A stretch of DNA of 64,000 bases, taken from positions 1,674,001 to 1,738,000 of the forward strand of contig CALSRM010000003.1 of the NCBI GenBank assembly GCA_943788755.1. The letters run 5' to 3'. The translations under genes were made by a program, and so were the position numbers. Position 1 is the stretch's first letter, and every line of letters begins with the position of its first letter. This DNA comes from an uncultured Flavobacteriales bacterium. GTDB taxonomy: Bacteria > Bacteroidota > Bacteroidia > Flavobacteriales_D > Parvicellaceae. Below, in pieces: positions 27,269 through 36,824 of the stretch. The notes under the pieces are model-generated. The model saw only the letters and a program-made list of their open reading frames with translations. It ran no database searches and had not been told where the DNA came from.

Positions 27269-28357
27269 ATGGAAGTGAAAGATATTTCAGGTGTGATGCC
27301 AACGGATTCAGGTGTTTTGTCACAGATGGGAAGCATGGGTCATGAACAAGTATTATTTTGCCAGGACAAGGAAGTTGGATTAAAAGCAATAATTGCTGTT
27401 CATAATACTGTATGTGGGCCATCTTTAGGAGGGACAAGAATGTGGAATTACGCTTCTGACGAGGAAGCTTTGCAGGATGTTCTTCGCCTCTCAAGAGGAA
27501 TGACTTATAAAAATGCAATATCGGGTCTTGATTTAGGAGGTGGAAAAGCTGTAATAATTGGTGATTCTAGAAAAGACAAATCTGAGGCTTTAATGAGAAG
27601 ATTTGGTCAATTTGTGGATTCGCTTGGGGGAAAGTACATTACTGCAGAAGATGTTGGCATTTCTCCGCAAGATATGTCTTGGGTTGCTATGGAAACTAAA
27701 CATGTTGCAGGTTTGCCGGGGAAGAGTGGAGATCCATCCCCAGTTACTGCCTATGGTGTATATATGGGAATGAAAGCCAGTGCTAAAGTTCAATTTGGAT
27801 CTGATTCATTAGCAGGAAAGAAAGTTGCTGTGCAAGGTGTAGGACATGTAGGAGAATATTTATTAGGATATTTACAAAAGGAAGGAGCTGAAATTTATAT
27901 TTCTGATATTCATGAAGAAACATTAAATAGAGTTTCAAGGGAATATGGAGCTAGTGTAGTTGGATTGGATGCTATCTATGACATTGATATGGATATTTAT
28001 GCACCTTGTGCTCTAGGTGCTACAGTAAATGATGATACTTTGCGAAGATTAAAATGTTCAATTATAGCAGGAGCTGCTAATAACCAATTGGCGAATGAAC
28101 TTGTTCATGGAGAGATGGTCATTGAAAAGGGGATGATTTACGCACCTGATTATTTAATTAATGCTGGCGGAGTAATGAATTGTGCGGGTGAAGTTTATAA
28201 CATAGATAATGACGAAGTAATGTCAATGGCTGAAAATATTTACAATACAACATTAGCGATTATTATAAAGTCAAGGGAAGAGGGTATACCATCATATTTG
28301 GCGGCTAATATAATGGCGGAAGAGAGAATAGCAGGCTTGAAAAAGGATAAGAAATAA
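27269..28357 (+). CDS. Leucine dehydrogenase (Glu/Leu/Phe/Val family)
   Basis: This 362-residue enzyme deaminates branched-chain amino acids to 2-keto acids with NAD+, linking leucine/valine/isoleucine breakdown to nitrogen metabolism. The substrate domain has SLGGTRMW and the catalytic Lys in MTYKNAISGLDLGGGKAVI. The Rossmann motif GVGHVG and the helper segment AAGAANNQL are intact. The length fits leucine or valine dehydrogenase (about 350-370) and not the longer glutamate dehydrogenases. Its stop overlaps the nusB start by one base (TAATG). Confidence 0.92.
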   Translation: MEVKDISGVMPTDSGVLSQMGSMGHEQVLFCQDKEVGLKAIIAVHNTVCGPSLGGTRMWNYASDEEALQDVLRLSRGMTYKNAISGLDLGGGKAVIIGDSRKDKSEALMRRFGQFVDSLGGKYITAEDVGISPQDMSWVAMETKHVAGLPGKSGDPSPVTAYGVYMGMKASAKVQFGSDSLAGKKVAVQGVGHVGEYLLGYLQKEGAEIYISDIHEETLNRVSREYGASVVGLDAIYDIDMDIYAPCALGATVNDDTLRRLKCSIIAGAANNQLANELVHGEMVIEKGMIYAPDYLINAGGVMNCAGEVYNIDNDEVMSMAENIYNTTLAIIIKSREEGIPSYLAANIMAEERIAGLKKDKK

Positions 28358-29304
28358 TGTTGAATAGAAGACATTTAAGAATTAAAGTACTACAAGCGTT
28401 GTACGCATTTTCATTATCGAAAAATGAAAATACAGTTGCTGGGGAAAAAGAATTATTACACAGTGTTAATAAGATGTATGATATGTATATCTACTTTTTA
28501 TTAATGTTCGATGATCTTTCAAATTTTGCAAATATTCGGATAGAAGATGCGAAAAGAAAAAGAATTCCAACGAAAGAAAATTTAAACCCAAATATGCGAT
28601 TTGTTGACAATAAGTTAATTGGACAACTTAACGTAAATGTTTCTTTGAAAAAGGCATCAGAAAAAGCGTCTACCAATTGGGTAGGGGATATAGAACAGGA
28701 TATGCTCAAGAAAATGTTTATTTATTTGAGTGAAACGGAGACGTTTTCAGACTATATGCAGCAAGAGTCTTCAGATTATAAATCGGATAAAAACTTTATC
28801 GTTCAGTTATTTAAAAAAGAAATTTGCAATTTCGAATTGATGCATAATTTCTTTGAAGATAGAAGTATTTACTGGCAAGATGATATGGATCATGTCTGTT
28901 CAATGGTCCTTAAAACGCTAAAGTCATTTGAAGAAAACACGGACGAGTTTTACCCAATATCAGAATTGTATAAAGATGATGAAAAAGACTACATTCTTCA
29001 GTTGTTTCATAAATCAGTCAAATTAGAGGGAGAGAATTTAAAAATGATTAATTCTTATACAAAAAATTGGGATTCGGATCGCTTGGCTAAAATGGATATT
29101 TTATTGATGAACTTAGCTATTACAGAGGCAAAAGAGTTTTCTTCTATTCCTTTAAAAGTGACATTAAACGAATACATTGAAATTTCTAAATTTTATAGTA
29201 CGCCGAAAAGTAACGGTTTTATTAATGGAGTGCTAGATAAAGTTTTTGTGGAATTAAAAAATGATGGGGCAATTAAAAAGGTTGGAAGAGGTTTAATGGA
29301 ATAA
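28357..29304 (+). CDS. nusB: Transcription antitermination protein NusB, long form
   Basis: NusB joins NusE/S10 on boxA RNA to allow antitermination of rRNA transcription. The 315-residue protein is about twice the length of E. coli NusB. The usual NusB fold is at the two ends: the N-terminal RHLRIKVLQALYAF and the C-terminal helices LAKMDILLMNLAITEA ... VTLNEYIEISKFYSTPKSNGFINGVLDKV. The central 150-residue insertion is typical of Bacteroidota. It is coupled to the upstream dehydrogenase stop and followed by DUF1573 after 10 bases. Confidence 0.93.
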   Translation: MLNRRHLRIKVLQALYAFSLSKNENTVAGEKELLHSVNKMYDMYIYFLLMFDDLSNFANIRIEDAKRKRIPTKENLNPNMRFVDNKLIGQLNVNVSLKKASEKASTNWVGDIEQDMLKKMFIYLSETETFSDYMQQESSDYKSDKNFIVQLFKKEICNFELMHNFFEDRSIYWQDDMDHVCSMVLKTLKSFEENTDEFYPISELYKDDEKDYILQLFHKSVKLEGENLKMINSYTKNWDSDRLAKMDILLMNLAITEAKEFSSIPLKVTLNEYIEISKFYSTPKSNGFINGVLDKVFVELKNDGAIKKVGRGLME

Positions 29305-29314
29305 GAAATAAACG

Positions 29315-29737
29315 ATGAAAGGGTTAATTATAATTTTTATATTATTAAGCATCACTATTGGGTGTCAGGTTACCGATAAGAATGAAGACAGAGCTATTAC
29401 CTCAGATATGCTTGAGAACCCTACTAGCATTGAATTTGAAGATCCAGAGCATAATTTTGGAGAAATATCATTGGGAAGTTCTGTTGACTTTTCGTTCAAA
29501 TTTAAAAATACAGGAGAATCGCCATTAATTATTCAATCCGTAAAGGCTGCTTGTGGTTGCACGGTTTTAAAGGATTGGCCAAAAGAGGCAATCTTGCCTG
29601 GTGAATCGGCAAAGATTCCTATCGTGTTTACGGCAAAGTACCCAGGAGATCAGAAAAAATATGTTTCGATAATAGCAAATACGAGACCTTCAATTACAAA
29701 AGTTTACTTAATAGGAAAGGCAATAGGACCTGAATAA
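29315..29737 (+). CDS. DUF1573 lipoprotein
   Basis: A 140-residue lipoprotein with a short signal peptide and a lipobox ending IGC. The body is a DUF1573 immunoglobulin-like domain: EFEDPEHNFGEISLGSSVDFSFKFKNTGESPL, then the CGCT motif in AACGCTVL, typical of the family. Members are common in Bacteroidota and probably bind or shape surface proteins; the exact role is unknown. It lies between nusB and yajC in a conserved gene order. Confidence 0.88.
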   Translation: MKGLIIIFILLSITIGCQVTDKNEDRAITSDMLENPTSIEFEDPEHNFGEISLGSSVDFSFKFKNTGESPLIIQSVKAACGCTVLKDWPKEAILPGESAKIPIVFTAKYPGDQKKYVSIIANTRPSITKVYLIGKAIGPE

Positions 29738-29754
29738 TTTAAAAATTATAAAAC

Positions 29755-30084
29755 ATGAATAATATTACAATTTTACAAGCTGCAGGGCAAGCTAACCCGA
29801 TGAGTTTTTACCTAATGATGGGTGCGGTTATTTTTGTTATGTATTGGTTTATGCTTAGGCCTCAAAACAAAAAAAGAAAAGAAGCTCAGGCTTACCGAGA
29901 AAACATACAAAAAGGGGATAAAATAGTAACAATTGGAGGGATTCACGGAAAAGTAGATAGTTTAAAAGATACAACAGTAGTAATTGTTGTGGAAGGAGGT
30001 ATGAAGATTGAGATGGAGAAAAGTGCTGTTTCAATGGATGCTTCTACTCAAATGACAGAAGAATCTGTTAAACAAGCAACTTAA
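29755..30084 (+). CDS. yajC: Preprotein translocase subunit YajC
   Basis: YajC associates with SecDF in protein export. The 109 residues hold one membrane helix (MGAVIFVMYWFMLRPQ), followed by the family signature RPQNKKRKE and a small cytoplasmic domain with GDKIVTIGGIHGKVDSL. It sits 17 bases after the DUF1573 gene and 29 bases before the coaE ATG, so it is part of the leucine dehydrogenase-to-coaE operon. secDF is not in the window. Confidence 0.93.
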   Translation: MNNITILQAAGQANPMSFYLMMGAVIFVMYWFMLRPQNKKRKEAQAYRENIQKGDKIVTIGGIHGKVDSLKDTTVVIVVEGGMKIEMEKSAVSMDASTQMTEESVKQAT

Positions 30085-30113
30085 TTTATCGGGTCTTTTA
30101 GTTGACATTAGTT

Positions 30114-30695
30114 ATGCTAAAAGTAGGGCTTACAGGAGGAATTGGTAGCGGAAAAACTACCGTAGCGGAAATATTTTATTCGTTAGGGGTTCCTGTTTAC
30201 TATTCTGATGTAAGAGCTAAATACCTAATGGAGAATGATCCTTCGTTAAGAATTGCTATTATTGAATATTTCGGGGAAGAATCTTATAGAAGTGAAGGCT
30301 TGAATAGATTGTACCTTTCGAAGGAAGTTTTTACAGATACGACAAAACTACAAAAGTTAAATAGCTTAGTTCATCCAGTTGTAGGAAAGGATTTTGCTGT
30401 GTGGTGTAAGCAGCAATCAGCTCCTTTGGTAGTAAAAGAAGCTGCAATATTGATCGAATCTGGAGCTTATAAAGGATTAGATAAAATAATTATAGTTACA
30501 GCATCTGAAAATACCCGGATTGATCGAGTGATGGATCGCGATGATGCTAAAGCGAGTGAAGTTAGAGATAGAATAAATAATCAAATGGCGGATTCTGAAA
30601 GGCTAAAATATGCTGACTTCATTATTGATAACGATGGAAAACAAATGCTAATTTCTCAGGTTAAGGAGATTTTTCTGGCACTTTGCTCTAAATAG
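30114..30695 (+). CDS. coaE: Dephospho-CoA kinase
   Basis: CoaE phosphorylates the 3'-hydroxyl of dephospho-CoA in the last step of coenzyme A synthesis. The P-loop GGIGSGKTT begins eight residues after the ATG at 30114. LVHPVVGKDF and the RVMDRDDAKASEVRDRINNQM segment are typical. The 193-residue length is normal. A TTG at 30102 would add four residues and is not needed. The end overlaps the stop of the convergent SpmAB-type gene by eight bases. Confidence 0.94.
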   Translation: MLKVGLTGGIGSGKTTVAEIFYSLGVPVYYSDVRAKYLMENDPSLRIAIIEYFGEESYRSEGLNRLYLSKEVFTDTTKLQKLNSLVHPVVGKDFAVWCKQQSAPLVVKEAAILIESGAYKGLDKIIIVTASENTRIDRVMDRDDAKASEVRDRINNQMADSERLKYADFIIDNDGKQMLISQVKEIFLALCSK

Positions 30696-31965
30696 GGAAA
30701 AACATATAGGAAATGATAATAGCGGCTATAATCCCTGCTAAGTCAGCCATTAATCCTGCTCCTAAGGCATATCTTGTGTTTTTAACACCAATAGAACCAA
30801 AGTAAACAGCCAATACATAAAATGTAGTCTCAGTTGATCCTTGCAAAGTAGAAACAAGTCTTCCCACAAAACTATCTGCCCCATGAGTGTGCATGGCTTC
30901 AACCATCATGCCTCTAGCACCACTTCCACTTAATGGTTTCATAAATGCGGTTGGTAACCCTTCTACAAATTCAGTTCTTACAGTAAATAATTCTACAAAC
31001 CATTTAATTCCTTCTATCAAGAATTCCATTGCTCCTGATGCACGAAAAACTCCAATTGCTACTAGCATAGCAACCAAGTATGGAATTATTTTTATAGCTA
31101 CAGAAAAGCCGTCTTTTGCTCCTTCAATAAAAGCATCATAAACATTGACTTTTTTCGTCAGGGCTAGAACCATAAATAAGGTTATGATAATCATTAGAAT
31201 ACCATTTCCTGCAATGGAAGAGTATGAGCCAATTTGCTCCGGCGCCAAGGAGCTGAAGTACCATATTATTCCAGCAATAGCTGTAGAAATGGAAAGTAAA
31301 TATAAAAATACAGTAGGGTTTAGTAGACTTATTTTTTGCTTGATGGCAACAACAGATAGCCCAATCAAAGTTGAAAAATAAGTTGCCAGTAATATCGGGA
31401 TAAATACATCTGCTGGATTCGCTGCACCTTCAGAAGCCCTTAGAGCCATAACGCTAACTGGAATTAGTGTTAAACCTGAAGTATTTAAAACCATAAACAT
31501 TATTTGAGAATCAGAAGCTTTATCCTTTGTCGGGTTTTCTTCCTGTAATTCACTCATAGCTTTTAATCCTAGAGGGGTTGCGGCGTTGTCCAAGCCAAGC
31601 ATATTTGCTGAGAAATTCATAAGCATGGACCCGTGTGCCGATGAATTATGTGAAATGTCAGGGAATAATTTTCTAAACAAAGGACCAAAAATCCATGCCA
31701 TTCCTTTTACAGCACCACCTTGTTCGCCAATTTTCATAATACCCATCCAAAGTGCCATCACTCCTATAAGATAAATCGAAATATCGACACTTGTTTCTGC
31801 CATTTCAAAAGTACTCTGAACAAGATCATTAAATACGGTAGCATTAGATTCATCAAATAACCATTCCGCGCCTATAGAATCTCTAAAGTAGTAGCCTATA
31901 GTTCTTATTGTTGCCACAATAAAAGCAACTAAGAAAAAACCTATCCATATGTAATTAAGTACCAT
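30688..31965 (-). CDS. Fused SpmA-SpmB-like nucleoside-recognition membrane protein
   Basis: This 425-residue protein joins the two halves that are separate spore-maturation proteins SpmA and SpmB in Bacillus. The first half has GEQGGAVKGMAWIFGPLFRKLFPDI, NMLGLDNAATPLGLKAM and TSGLTLIPVSVM; the second has FSVAIKIIPYLVAMLVAIG, GSGARGMM and the STETTFYVLAVYFG segment. About ten membrane helices are seen. Both halves belong to the nucleoside-recognition (Gate) family, and in non-sporulating Bacteroidota the role is unclear, perhaps transport. Convergent with coaE. Confidence 0.88.
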   Translation of the reverse strand: MVLNYIWIGFFLVAFIVATIRTIGYYFRDSIGAEWLFDESNATVFNDLVQSTFEMAETSVDISIYLIGVMALWMGIMKIGEQGGAVKGMAWIFGPLFRKLFPDISHNSSAHGSMLMNFSANMLGLDNAATPLGLKAMSELQEENPTKDKASDSQIMFMVLNTSGLTLIPVSVMALRASEGAANPADVFIPILLATYFSTLIGLSVVAIKQKISLLNPTVFLYLLSISTAIAGIIWYFSSLAPEQIGSYSSIAGNGILMIIITLFMVLALTKKVNVYDAFIEGAKDGFSVAIKIIPYLVAMLVAIGVFRASGAMEFLIEGIKWFVELFTVRTEFVEGLPTAFMKPLSGSGARGMMVEAMHTHGADSFVGRLVSTLQGSTETTFYVLAVYFGSIGVKNTRYALGAGLMADLAGIIAAIIISYMFFPI

Positions 31966-32018
31966 TTACTTTAAACTTGGCGCTAAGATGCTATAAATAA
32001 AGAAAATAAATGAAGTGA

Positions 32019-32585
32019 TTAGAAACAAGTTTTACAGAAGTTTTTCAACAATTGTAATCCACCTCTTTCACTTAACTCCGGATGAAATTGTACACCAAAC
32101 AGTGGTTTTATTTTGTGTTGCATAGCCTCATTCTTGCAAAATTTAGATGTAGCCAAGAGTTTAAACTCTTTTGGAAGAGAAATTTCTTCGGTATGATCTT
32201 CCATCATTTTGTAAGGCTTTCTTATATAGTTAAAAAGTGTAGAAGATTGCTCTATTATGATTGCTTGCCAGTTTCGGTCTTCTTTACAAAGAGATACTTG
32301 AGCTCCATGCAGAAGCCCTAAAAGTTGATGTCCGAAGCAAATACCGAGCACTGGTTTTTTATAGGTTTTCAAGAAGTCAAGCGCTTTTAGATAGGGTTTT
32401 GGTTCTGTTTCGGTCAAGAGGATAGGGGTTCCACTAATTATGATTCCACCGAATTCGTTTAATTTATCAATAGGTAGGCTATTCCAATTCTCAGTTTTAA
32501 AGGCAATATTTATTGCTTCTAGCTGATTCTCAATGTCAATTACCTTACTGCTTCCACAGTCAATTATTAGAATGGATGATCTCAC
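32019..32585 (-). CDS. Class I glutamine amidotransferase, GMP-synthase-like domain alone
   Basis: A 188-residue protein with the class I glutamine amidotransferase triad: catalytic Cys in LGICFGHQLLG, then His and Glu in VQFHPELSE. It resembles the N-terminal half of GMP synthase but carries no synthetase domain. Such stand-alone proteins either hydrolyse small glutamyl or aminated compounds or provide ammonia to an unknown partner. The start appears to be GTG at 32585, as no ATG is near. It follows the Sua5-type gene by 14 bases on the same strand. Confidence 0.78.
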   Translation of the reverse strand: MRSSILIIDCGSSKVIDIENQLEAINIAFKTENWNSLPIDKLNEFGGIIISGTPILLTETEPKPYLKALDFLKTYKKPVLGICFGHQLLGLLHGAQVSLCKEDRNWQAIIIEQSSTLFNYIRKPYKMMEDHTEEISLPKEFKLLATSKFCKNEAMQHKIKPLFGVQFHPELSERGGLQLLKNFCKTCF

Positions 32586-32599
32586 TTTTTACTATTTTA

Positions 32600-33217
32600 T
32601 TATATAAAATCAATATTGCCAATCCCTTCACGAACAACTACAATATCTCCAGAAGTGCAATCCAATACCGTAGACGGAACATTATTTCCAAATCCAGCAG
32701 CAATAACTATGTCCACATCATTTTCATGTCTTTCAAATATTGCTACTGGATCAGTAGTATAATCAACAATTTCATCCTCGTCATGCACAGAAGTAACGGC
32801 TAATGGGCTACATAGTTTCAATACAATTTGTCTGGTTATATTGTTATTAGGAATTCTAATTCCAATCTCTTTCTTTTTATTTCCAAATAATTTTGGAACT
32901 TCATTACTAGCATTTAAAATGAAGGTATAAGGCCCAGGCAAGGCTTTGTTTATAGCTTTGTATACCTTTCGTTCCATCGGTTTGGTATAGTCGGCGATAT
33001 TACTTAAATCATAGCAAATTAAAGAGAAATTTGCTTTAGAAAGCTTTTCTCCTTTCAGCCGCGCCAATTTTTCAAGACCTTTTTTATTCTTTAGGCTGCA
33101 TCCAAAACTATAAACTGTGTCCGTAGGGAAAACAACAATACCGCCTTTTTGTAAAACTTCAACTATTTTAGAAATTTTACGTTGGTCAGGATTGTTATCA
33201 AACAATTCTATAATCAT
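32600..33217 (-). CDS. Sua5/YciO/YrdC family protein (L-threonylcarbamoyladenylate synthase-like)
   Basis: The 205-residue YrdC-fold protein has the entry motif IVVFPTDTVYSFGC and LARLKGEKLSKANFSLICYDL. Family members make threonylcarbamoyl-AMP for the t6A modification of tRNA, but YciO-like members have other roles. The Lys-rich motif KGEK in place of KxRP suggests the YciO branch. No other t6A gene is present in the window. Cytoplasmic. Confidence 0.85.
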   Translation of the reverse strand: MIIELFDNNPDQRKISKIVEVLQKGGIVVFPTDTVYSFGCSLKNKKGLEKLARLKGEKLSKANFSLICYDLSNIADYTKPMERKVYKAINKALPGPYTFILNASNEVPKLFGNKKKEIGIRIPNNNITRQIVLKLCSPLAVTSVHDEDEIVDYTTDPVAIFERHENDVDIVIAAGFGNNVPSTVLDCTSGDIVVVREGIGNIDFI

Positions 33218-33249
33218 TGTTTATAATTGAAACTATTAAGAAATAATTC

Positions 33250-33906
33250 CTAAGCGTTTACTTTTTTATAATCAGCTAAGAAAGTTGCCAATCCACTATC
33301 AGTTAATGGGTGTTTTGCTAAGGCAGTAATCGCACTTAATGGACCAGTCATTACGTCAGCACCAATTTCAGCACATTCAATAATATGCATTGGGTGCCTC
33401 ACTGATGCCGCTAAAATTTCTGTAGTGTACATGTAGTTATCATATATGAGGCGAATCTGGGCAATTAAATCAACGCCACTCGTAGAGATGTCATCTAATC
33501 TACCAATAAAAGGAGACACATAAGTTGCGCCAGCTTTCGCAGCTAATAATGCTTGCCCAGCAGAGAATATTAATGTACAGTTTGTTCTTATTCCTTTATC
33601 TGAGAAATATTTAATAGCCTTAATTCCTTCGGGAATCATAGGTACTTTTACAACGATATTATCATGTAAATTAGCCAGTTTTTCACCTTCAGAAACCATT
33701 CCTTCAAAATCTGTAGAGATAACTTCTGCACTAACGTCTCCATCAACAATATTACAGATGTCTATGTAATGTTGAATAATGTTTTCCTCTCCAGATATTC
33801 CTTCCTTTGCCATCAAAGATGGATTAGTAGTTACGCCGTCAAGTATTCCTAAGTCTTGTGCTTCTTTTATTTGCTCTAGGTTTGCTGTATCGATAAAAAA
33901 TTTCAT
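33250..33906 (-). CDS. Transaldolase-like fructose-6-phosphate aldolase
   Basis: A 218-residue TIM-barrel aldolase of the small transaldolase (TalC/Fsa) type. The start [31 protein letters not shown] is the family signature and the Schiff-base Lys is in VVKVPM. The 218-residue size separates it from the large classical transaldolases. It would act in the pentose phosphate pathway or in cleavage of fructose 6-phosphate. A -7 box TATTTTTG lies at 33936-33943 on the minus strand, about 30 bases before the ATG. Confidence 0.92.
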   Translation of the reverse strand: MKFFIDTANLEQIKEAQDLGILDGVTTNPSLMAKEGISGEENIIQHYIDICNIVDGDVSAEVISTDFEGMVSEGEKLANLHDNIVVKVPMIPEGIKAIKYFSDKGIRTNCTLIFSAGQALLAAKAGATYVSPFIGRLDDISTSGVDLIAQIRLIYDNYMYTTEILAASVRHPMHIIECAEIGADVMTGPLSAITALAKHPLTDSGLATFLADYKKVNA

Positions 33907-33985
33907 GCTTTTTATTTGTTACGTTAAATTCTGTGCAAAAATAAAACGTTTATTGGAGTAGCATTATAAAAGTAATTAACAATCG

Positions 33986-34519
33986 TTAATTTTTATTGAG
34001 ATCCAATTTATAAACAATACCAGAGCAAATGCAAATGTTCTCTTTAACCGGGCAGTTGAATGCATTATTCTCACATTCTTTCTTCCAGTTGAAACCGAGA
34101 TGATTTACTTTATTAAATTCATATTTATATAGTATTTTCTCTAGGTTGATGATTCCTTTGTATTCCCAAGCTAGTGTGTAAATTGAGGAGTAATCTCTTT
34201 CCAAAATAGAAATTGCTTTCTGTATCAAATGGCTTCCATAACCTTTTCTTTGGAAGGAACTGGCTACGCAAATAGCATCAATATGTCCTACACTTTCATT
34301 CAGGTCTATACCATAGGTTCTGATGCTGCACGCTGGAGAGGTAACCTTAAAAATTAGAAATCCAATAACTTTAGTTTCTAACATTAAAACGATCCCTTGC
34401 TTTTGTTGAACCTTTTTTTTAAAATATACTTTATCGTGATAATTTACTCCAAATAAGTCATTTGATATTGAAATGCAATCAGCAAGATGTTTTGTCGATA
34501 AAGTTTCTATAATACCCAT
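33986..34519 (-). CDS. GNAT family N-acetyltransferase
   Basis: This 177-residue protein has the acetyl-CoA-binding motif QRKGYGSHLIQKA of the GNAT fold, preceded by IDAICVASSF, and a RimI-like arrangement. The C-terminus is unusual in holding four cysteines (NCPVKENICICSG and a Cys in KKECEN), a possible metal site. The acetylated substrate is unknown. It is followed five bases upstream by the MFS transporter gene, so these two are probably cotranscribed. Confidence 0.75.
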   Translation of the reverse strand: MGIIETLSTKHLADCISISNDLFGVNYHDKVYFKKKVQQKQGIVLMLETKVIGFLIFKVTSPACSIRTYGIDLNESVGHIDAICVASSFQRKGYGSHLIQKAISILERDYSSIYTLAWEYKGIINLEKILYKYEFNKVNHLGFNWKKECENNAFNCPVKENICICSGIVYKLDLNKN

Positions 34520-34524
34520 AATAC

Positions 34525-35748
34525 CTACTTCTCGATTTTTCTAATCAACCAAATATACCAAACAATTGCGATAAAGTAGAAGATGGCTGTGTAAGCAAAT
34601 ATGTACATGAATGGAAGATTGAGAGCGCTTAAGTAAGCGAATAACAACCCACTTATTACAAAGCTACCATTCCAAATTAAAGCAAATAACGCACTGACAA
34701 TCTCATGGTTTTTTTCTCCTACATATTTCATTACAATGTCTGTGGTCATAGGTTGTGCTATGTTCATTAATGGCTGTCTGATAATAAAAAAGAAAATAGC
34801 AAAGTAGAAAATAAATGGTATTGAACTATAACTTTCAAAAACGCCCAGTGCAATTAAAGATAATACGGATAAGGTCTGCGTGATTGGAATGGCCTTTTTG
34901 TACCCAAATTTATTTTTGACAGTAGGAGATTGTAATATCATTAAGAAAACGAAACAATGCGTTACAAAACCAACAGCAGCATAATTACCAAAACTCATAT
35001 CAAATGTTTGCTCAAAGTATATGTTCATAAAAGGAATGCTCATTCCTGCACCAATTGCGATAAGGAAAGTAGGGAAGAGGCCTTGAAAAATTAGTTTCCA
35101 ATCATAATTTTTTAATTTAAGGTTATTATTGTTATAGTTAAGGTTTCCTAGCTTTTCGTTAGGGTTAACTTTATATAAAAAGTAAAGGGAAAAATAGCTA
35201 AATATTGTAATAAAAATAATACAGTTTTGCGACGTAAAAATAGTTGAAAATAAATTACTTAAGGTGAAAATTAATGTCCCTCCCAGAACATTTCCAAAGC
35301 TCCATGTAGAATATGATAATGTTATTCCTTCAGTGATTTGGTCTTTCGGACAATGGCGTAATACAAATGGCAATTTGCAAATTTGAGAGAAACTAAAAGA
35401 AAGTCCCCATAAAAAGAAGGTAAGAATAATTAACCATTCAATATTTTCATGAATAGCATACACCATCAGTAATGTGATTATGGGTAATGTGAAGATACTA
35501 ACTTTAAAAAATGGAAGGAGTTTTTTCCCTTTTATCCAAAGTCCAAAAGGGAATGAGAAAAAAAGTACACTGGTAAATCGAAAGACGAAATAAAAAGCCT
35601 TTTCTGAATTTGAATAACCTAATTCTCCCATATATAGGAATAGAATTAGCATTAAACTTCCATTGATTAGTTGTAAAAAAGATTCAGATATAATTAAGTT
35701 TAAAGAGTTCTTTTCTAGGGTTCGATATCTTTTAAACGTGGAGATCAA
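34525..35748 (-). CDS. MFS transporter, hypothetical
   Basis: This 407-residue protein has about twelve membrane helices typical of the major facilitator superfamily, with a central loop around residues 195-215 (KVNPNEKLGNLNYNNNN). No substrate signature is seen; small efflux pumps of this type are common. The start is a TTG at 35748 that overlaps the miaA stop (TTGA), which would give translational coupling; the next ATG is 32 codons inside. It precedes the GNAT gene by five bases. Confidence 0.78.
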   Translation of the reverse strand: MISTFKRYRTLEKNSLNLIISESFLQLINGSLMLILFLYMGELGYSNSEKAFYFVFRFTSVLFFSFPFGLWIKGKKLLPFFKVSIFTLPIITLLMVYAIHENIEWLIILTFFLWGLSFSFSQICKLPFVLRHCPKDQITEGITLSYSTWSFGNVLGGTLIFTLSNLFSTIFTSQNCIIFITIFSYFSLYFLYKVNPNEKLGNLNYNNNNLKLKNYDWKLIFQGLFPTFLIAIGAGMSIPFMNIYFEQTFDMSFGNYAAVGFVTHCFVFLMILQSPTVKNKFGYKKAIPITQTLSVLSLIALGVFESYSSIPFIFYFAIFFFIIRQPLMNIAQPMTTDIVMKYVGEKNHEIVSALFALIWNGSFVISGLLFAYLSALNLPFMYIFAYTAIFYFIAIVWYIWLIRKIEK

Positions 35749-36641
35749 TTTATTTCCTTGTCTAAGTAATTAAGGATGTCATTTAGTTTATTTGGCTCAA
35801 ACCAATTAGTAGTTTGGTCTTTTTTAAACCATGTTAGCTGTCTTTTTGCAAAATTCCGAGTGTGTTGTTTAATGAGTTCTACCGCCTCGTCTAAGGTTTG
35901 TTCATCGTCTAAATAAGCAAAAAGTTCTTTGTATCCAACTGTATTTAATGCGTTTAAATTTTTATTTTTTTCTAATGATTTAACTTCATCTAGTAAGCCT
36001 TCCTCCATCATTAAGTCAACACGTTGGTTAATTCTATGGTATACAACATCTCTATCCGCGTTCAAGCCAATTTTAATAATCTTAAAGTCACGTTGTTTTA
36101 CCGTGTTTTTTCGAAAGGATGAATATGTTTTTCCAGTTATCCTGCATACTTCAATAGCTCGCACCAGCCGCTGTGGGTTTTTGGTGTTCATCCTTGCATA
36201 ATGCTCGGGGTCTTTTTCTTTTAATTCTTCTCGAAGTGGCTTTGCTCCAAACTCTTTTAATTCTTTATTTAGTTGTTCTCTTACTTCCAAATCAAATGGA
36301 ATATCATCAATACCATCGCAAACAGCATTTACATATAAGCCAGAGCCACCAACAAGGATAGCTACATCATTCGTTTTGTGTAATTCTTTCAATTTTGCTA
36401 TCGCTTCAACTTCAAAAGTTCCAGCTGAATATTTTTGGTCAATTGATTTGTTGTTTATAAAGTGATGCGGTGCTTCTGCTAATTCAGTTGTTGTAGGTTT
36501 AGCAGTGCCAATAGCCATTTCTTTAAAAAACTGACGACTGTCTGCTGAAATTATGTCGCACTTGAAATGTTTTGCTATTTCAATTGATAAACTGGTTTTA
36601 CCAATGCCTGTTGGGCCAACTATTACGATTAAATTTTTCAT
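35745..36641 (-). CDS. miaA: tRNA dimethylallyltransferase MiaA
   Basis: MiaA attaches a dimethylallyl group to A37 of tRNAs reading UNN codons. The 298-residue protein has the P-loop GPTGIGKTSLSIEIA (residues 9-23), DIISADSRQFFKEM and GTAKPT. VGGSGLYVNAV and the NPQRLVRAIEV segment bind tRNA and the isoprenoid donor. It leads the set miaA-MFS-GNAT. The start is the ATG at 36641. Confidence 0.95.
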   Translation of the reverse strand: MKNLIVIVGPTGIGKTSLSIEIAKHFKCDIISADSRQFFKEMAIGTAKPTTTELAEAPHHFINNKSIDQKYSAGTFEVEAIAKLKELHKTNDVAILVGGSGLYVNAVCDGIDDIPFDLEVREQLNKELKEFGAKPLREELKEKDPEHYARMNTKNPQRLVRAIEVCRITGKTYSSFRKNTVKQRDFKIIKIGLNADRDVVYHRINQRVDLMMEEGLLDEVKSLEKNKNLNALNTVGYKELFAYLDDEQTLDEAVELIKQHTRNFAKRQLTWFKKDQTTNWFEPNKLNDILNYLDKEIN

Positions 36642-36791
36642 TGTTACAAAGAAATGAAAAGCAATTGAACTCTCCTTAGAACTTAATCTTTTTAATTATG
36701 ATTAGCTTTTCCGTTTTAACTTGAACAAGGTGAAATTAGTAGGAGTTAATATCTAGATTATAAAAGTTAATAAATATTGGATTGAAAAAAG

Positions 36792-36820
36792 TTGAAATGA
36801 AAGGTAACTTTTTATCTTTA
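36792..36820 (+). promoter_or_regulatory. Bacteroidota-type promoter of guaA, leaderless geometry
   Basis: TTG at 36792-36794 and TATCTTTA at 36813-36820 are 18 bases apart; the box differs from TAnnTTTG only in its last base. It ends five bases before the ATG at 36825. Confidence 0.45.
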
Positions 36821-36824
36821 CGCG

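Noticed and set aside
32019-36641. Amidotransferase, Sua5, aldolase, GNAT, MFS and MiaA as a new pathway cluster
   Set aside because: They share a strand, but the gaps and separate promoters at the aldolase and miaA suggest ordinary neighbours. Only miaA-MFS-GNAT and Sua5-amidotransferase are tightly spaced.
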